Made by a program: the position numbers and the translations under genes. The notes below the pieces were generated by a model. The model had not been told where the DNA came from. It searched no databases and worked only from the letters and a program-made list of their open reading frames with translations. Shown here piece after piece: positions 61,067 to 64,000 of a DNA stretch of 64,000 bases. The DNA is from Nocardioides sp. TRM66260-LWL (lineage in GTDB: Bacteria; Actinomycetota; Actinomycetes; Propionibacteriales; Nocardioidaceae): NCBI RefSeq assembly GCF_020075545.1, contig NZ_JAIQZK010000009.1:62001-126000 (forward strand), read 5' to 3'. The first letter of the stretch is position 1, and each line of letters starts with the position of its first letter.

Positions 61067-62345
61067 CGACGGCCAGCACCACCACCGGCGGGGTGGCCAG
61101 CAGCGAGCGCCGGTGGAACTCGCCGAGCGGGGTGGCCGCGGGCGTCCCCTCCAGGGTGCGCCGCCACAGCAGGTTGGCCAGCGAGCCGGTGTAGGTGAGC
61201 CCGGCGCCGGCGTCGAGGCCGATCAGTGCGGCGAGCACCGCCAGTGGGCCGAGCGGCGCGACGAGCGGGACGACGAGCAGCGTCGCGCTGAGGTTCGTCA
61301 CCAGGTTGGCCACCAGCGTCGCGATGCCGGCCACGCCGAGCAGCACCAGCAGGCCGGAGGTCGAGCCGAGATCGACCGGTCCGTCGCCGACGACCCGCCG
61401 CACCAGCGCGCGCAGGGCGTCGCCGGGCGCGGTGTCGGCCACGGCCGCCACCACCACGCCGAGCCCGAGCACGTAGACCGCGAACGACGGGGACGCGGCC
61501 CGCACGGCCTCGCCGGCGTCGAGCATGCGGCGCGGCAGCGCCCAGAGGAGGAGCACCAGCGCCGCCGCCGCTGCGATCCAGCCGGGCTCGACGTCGAGCG
61601 CCGAGCCCACGGCGAAGCCGGCCAGCATCAGCGCCACCGTCGCGACCGGGACCAGCGGCACCCGCCCGACCTCTTCCGCCGAGGCCGGAGCGGGAGCGGG
61701 TGCGGCGCCCGCGGCGACGGGCGCCGGCCGCACCAGCACCCGGGTGAGCAGCGCCTCGGCGAGCACGACCACCACCAGCGTCGGCGCCATGGCCCGGGCG
61801 AAGGCGCCGAAGCCGAGGGGCAGGTCGGGCATCGCCAGCAGGTTGGTCAGGTTCGCGACCGGCAGCAGCAGGGACGCGGAGTTGGCCAGCCGCAGGCACA
61901 CCCACGCCCCGGGCGCGGAGGAGAGCCGTCGGGCCACCGCCACGGCCACCACCACCGGCGTCAGCAGCACGACCGTGGCGTCGAGGCTGAGCACGGTCGT
62001 GACGACCGTGGCCACCGCCACGACCGCGAGCAGCAGGCGCGTCGGGGAGTCGCCGGCGAGCCGTCCGGCGGCCGCGGCGGCCGCCGCGAACAGCCCGGCC
62101 CGGCCGCAGACCTCGGCGACCACCAGGACGGCGGCGAGGAACAGGACGACGGGGGCGAGCCGCTCGAGCGCGTCGGCGGCGTCGGCGGTGCTCGCCGCGC
62201 CCACGGCCAGCACCAGCGCCGAGGCGCCGAGCGCCGCGCCGGCCTCCACGAGCGGGCGCGGGTGGCGCCAGGCCGTCACCAGCAGGGCGAGCAGGGCCAG
62301 GACGGCGACGACGGACAGCAGGGGCTCGCTCACGGCGCAGATCAT
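61035..62345 (-). CDS. ArsB/SLC13-type anion permease
   Basis: 436 residues, Ala/Val/Leu-rich with about eleven membrane helices. Ion-transporter blocks: LSLDATVVLLTPVVVAVAVA, NSASLLLPVANLTNLLAM, and in the second half NLVTNLSATLLVVPL and GAGLTYTGSLANLLWRRTL. The repeated N-rich motifs are shared by ArsB arsenite pumps and DASS carriers; no ars genes are nearby, so the substrate is open. The start is uncertain between ATG 62345 and GTG 62333. Confidence 0.8.
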   Translation of the reverse strand: MICAVSEPLLSVVAVLALLALLVTAWRHPRPLVEAGAALGASALVLAVGAASTADAADALERLAPVVLFLAAVLVVAEVCGRAGLFAAAAAAAGRLAGDSPTRLLLAVVAVATVVTTVLSLDATVVLLTPVVVAVAVARRLSSAPGAWVCLRLANSASLLLPVANLTNLLAMPDLPLGFGAFARAMAPTLVVVVLAEALLTRVLVRPAPVAAGAAPAPAPASAEEVGRVPLVPVATVALMLAGFAVGSALDVEPGWIAAAAALVLLLWALPRRMLDAGEAVRAASPSFAVYVLGLGVVVAAVADTAPGDALRALVRRVVGDGPVDLGSTSGLLVLLGVAGIATLVANLVTNLSATLLVVPLVAPLGPLAVLAALIGLDAGAGLTYTGSLANLLWRRTLEGTPAATPLGEFHRRSLLATPPVVVLAVVTLWATSGLA

Positions 62346-62405
62346 CGCCTCCGTCGGCCGCGGGCGGGGTCACCCCCTCACCGGGCCCCTGGGAGGATGG
62401 GCCGC

Positions 62406-62957
62406 GTGAGTGAGAAGCCCGGCCGCTACAACCGCTCCGCCGGCGGTCTGCTCGGCTCGATGATCGTGCTGGTCGCGCTGGTGATCGCGTTCGTGCTGTT
62501 CCGCGGCACCTTCCGCGACACCCCGACGTACCAGGCGCCGAACCTCGACTACGCGAAGGTCGTCTCCGAGGCCAAGGCCGGCGGCATCGAGCTCGTCGCC
62601 CCGCGCACGCTGCCCGAGGGCTGGCGCACCTCGTCGGTGACCTTCACCCCGGGCGACCGCTGGACCTGGGCGATGGCCTTCCTCACCGCCGAGGGGAAGT
62701 TCGCCGGCCTCTACGAGGAGGACGAGGACGTCGCCAGCCTGCTCGACACCCTCGTCGACAAGGACCCGCAGGCCGGCGATCCGATCAGCGTCACCGGCTC
62801 CGTGGCCCCCACCTGGGACTCCTGGTCGGACGCCGGCGGCGACCATGCCTTCACCGCCGAGGTGGGCTCGGGCGAGGCGAAGCGCACCGTGGTCGTCTAC
62901 GGCTCGGCGCCGGTCGAGGACCTGCGTCGCCTCGTCGACTCCCTGCAGCGCGGCTGA
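62406..62957 (+). CDS. DUF4245 membrane-anchored protein
   Basis: 183 residues. Short basic N-terminus (MSEKPGRYNRSAGGLLGSMI), one membrane helix (VLVALVIAFVLFRGTF) and an extracytoplasmic domain with LPEGWRTSSVTFTPGDRWTW and TVVVYGSAPVEDLRRLVDSL. Matches the actinobacterial DUF4245 family that neighbours glpX and xseAB (Rv1100 in M. tuberculosis, from memory). Function unknown. GGGAGGA lies 8 nt before GTG 62406. Confidence 0.85.
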   Translation: MSEKPGRYNRSAGGLLGSMIVLVALVIAFVLFRGTFRDTPTYQAPNLDYAKVVSEAKAGGIELVAPRTLPEGWRTSSVTFTPGDRWTWAMAFLTAEGKFAGLYEEDEDVASLLDTLVDKDPQAGDPISVTGSVAPTWDSWSDAGGDHAFTAEVGSGEAKRTVVVYGSAPVEDLRRLVDSLQRG

Positions 62958-62970
62958 GCCGCGAGCGCGC

Positions 62971-63243
62971 TCAGCCCTCGGAGTCGTCGGAGCCGTCGGC
63001 GACGACGGCGACGACGGCGTCGAGCCGCGCCCGGGCGCCGTCGAGCCACTCCTGGCACCATCCGGCCAGCTGCTCGCCGCGCTCCCACAGCGCGAGCGAC
63101 TCCTCGAGCGTGGTGCCACCGGTCTCGAGCCGGCGCACCACCTCGACGAGCTCCTCGCGGGCGGCCTCGTAGCTGGCCGGACGGTCGGGCTCGGGGGTCG
63201 GGGCGGCGGTGGCGGCCGACCTCCGCGCGGGCTTCTCAGGCAT
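62971..63243 (-). CDS. xseB: Exodeoxyribonuclease VII small subunit
   Basis: 90 residues. It joins XseA to form exonuclease VII, which degrades single-stranded DNA. The XseB core is [40 protein letters not shown]. An Ala/Pro/Arg-rich N-terminal extension of about 22 residues precedes it. It overlaps xseA by 8 bp. Converges with DUF4245 with 13 bp between stop codons. Confidence 0.92.
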   Translation of the reverse strand: MPEKPARRSAATAAPTPEPDRPASYEAAREELVEVVRRLETGGTTLEESLALWERGEQLAGWCQEWLDGARARLDAVVAVVADGSDDSEG

Positions 63244-64000
63244 CGGTCTCCTCGACGGCGGTGACGGCCAGCGCCAGGCGGCCGTCGGCCACCCGCGCGC
63301 TCAGGGACTGCGGGGGTGCGACCCCGGCGACGGACGCGACGACGTGCCCGTCGGCGTCCTGCAGCACCGCGTAGCCGCGGCGCAGGACCTCCAGCGGCGA
63401 GAGCGCCCGGGCGCGCAGCCGCTGGCTCTCGACGTCGTCGGCGGCCCGCTCGAGCCGGTGCCGCACGGTGCGACGGCTCCGCTCGCGCAGCGCGGCGAGC
63501 TCCTCGAGCCGTCGGTCGACCAGGCTGCGGGGATCGGCGAGCGCCGGCCGGCTGCGCAGCGCGGCGAGCAAGGCGTCCTCGCGGTGGAGCAGTCCGGCGA
63601 GCTGGCCGCGCAGCCGCTGTCGGGCCGCCTCGACGCCGCGGGCCTCCTCGGCGACGTCGGGCACCACCAGGCGGCCGGCGTCGGTGGGGGTGGAGGCGCG
63701 GACGTCGGCGACGAGGTCGAGGAGCGGGGAGTCGGGCTCGTGGCCGATCGCGGAGACCACCGGCGTGCGCAGCCGGTGGACGGCGCGCAGCAGCCCCTCG
63801 TCGGAGAACGGCAGGAGGTCCTCGACGGCGCCGCCGCCGCGGGCCACGACGACGACGTCGACCTCGGGGTGGCGCTCGAGCCGCTCGAGCGCGTCGATGA
63901 CCTCGCCGGCGCAGCGCGGGCCCTGCATGGTGGCGTAGGCGGTCTCGAACACCACGCCCGGCCAGCGACGCCGGGCGTTCTCGACGACGTCGCGCTCGGC
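63236..64000 (-). CDS. xseA: Exodeoxyribonuclease VII large subunit, C-terminal part (runs off the window)
   Basis: The visible 254 residues begin at the window edge with [20 protein letters not shown] and contain the XseA catalytic region ([56 protein letters not shown]), followed by the coiled coil that binds XseB ([34 protein letters not shown]) and the C-terminal strand region. The N-terminal OB-fold lies outside the window. Confidence 0.93.
   Translation of the reverse strand, partial: AERDVVENARRRWPGVVFETAYATMQGPRCAGEVIDALERLERHPEVDVVVVARGGGAVEDLLPFSDEGLLRAVHRLRTPVVSAIGHEPDSPLLDLVADVRASTPTDAGRLVVPDVAEEARGVEAARQRLRGQLAGLLHREDALLAALRSRPALADPRSLVDRRLEELAALRERSRRTVRHRLERAADDVESQRLRARALSPLEVLRRGYAVLQDADGHVVASVAGVAPPQSLSARVADGRLALAVTAVEETDA

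Overview
The window is high-GC DNA (low 70s percent by eye) from a motile actinobacterium. Mycothiol genes (Mca and an MshC-type ligase), a DUF4307 protein, two DUF222-HNH (13E12-type) genes with the 'GGTCTCGACAAGCTCGACCACC'-type repeats common in Nocardioides and relatives, and a flagellar/chemotaxis cluster all point to Nocardioidaceae, most likely Nocardioides. This is an inference from gene content; no rRNA gene is present.

Layout. 0-6.3 kb: an aldehyde dehydrogenase (cut by the window edge) and a flavin amine oxidase, probably polyamine catabolism, divergent from a TetR regulator; then an SbtA-type permease, an FrsA-like esterase divergent from a second TetR, and an MBL hydrolase. 6.3-8.6 kb: a small lower-GC islet flanked by two copies of the 3' end of msrA, carrying a short unknown gene and a frameshifted HIRAN-domain gene, followed by intact msrA. 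8.7-12.6 kb: metB, an AI-2E-type permease and ilvA. 12.7-28.5 kb: flagellar filament and hook-associated genes (fliS, fliD, fliC, a FliA/WhiG sigma factor, flgN, flgK, flgL), the fliW-csrA pair, then cheA-cheW-mcp. An HNH module sits between csrA and cheA. 28.6-40.7 kb: greA, DUF4307, mca, mshC, a Baeyer-Villiger-type monooxygenase between two TetR genes, a DrrAB-type exporter, DUF475, hemolysin III and a cis-prenyltransferase. 40.9-46 kb: PhoH/PIN protein, a secreted transglycosylase-like protein, a second HNH module in inverted orientation, and an LPSTG surface protein. 46-50 kb: fumC, a spermidine-synthase-like gene and a class I fumarase. 50-57.3 kb: a glycoside uptake and hydrolysis cluster (LacI regulator, GH1 beta-glucosidase, two permeases, binding lipoprotein, ATPase) with a palindromic LacI-type operator beside a CRP-type site. 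57.3-64 kb: two alpha/beta hydrolases, glpX, tag, an ArsB-type permease, DUF4245, xseB and xseA (cut by the window edge).

The order metB ... greA-DUF4307-mca-small membrane protein ... hlyIII-uppS ... phoH ... fum-glpX-DUF4245-xseBA resembles, from memory, the Rv1079-Rv1108 backbone of Mycobacterium tuberculosis. The flagellar cluster, sugar cluster, HNH modules and msrA islet look like insertions into it.

Most notable: (1) the two DUF222-HNH genes are near-identical inverted copies of one module (repeat array, about 250 bp leader, gene, terminal hairpins), and each has a LexA-type SOS box (CGAAC-N4-GTTCG) in the spacer of an apparently leaderless promoter. (2) The two msrA 3' ends differ only at synonymous third positions, as expected if one came from a foreign functional msrA. 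(3) At least fifteen genes have a TANNNT -10 box only 6-8 nt before the start codon, suggesting leaderless transcripts. (4) A 30-codon reading frame with a strong ribosome site overlaps the start of the motility sigma factor.
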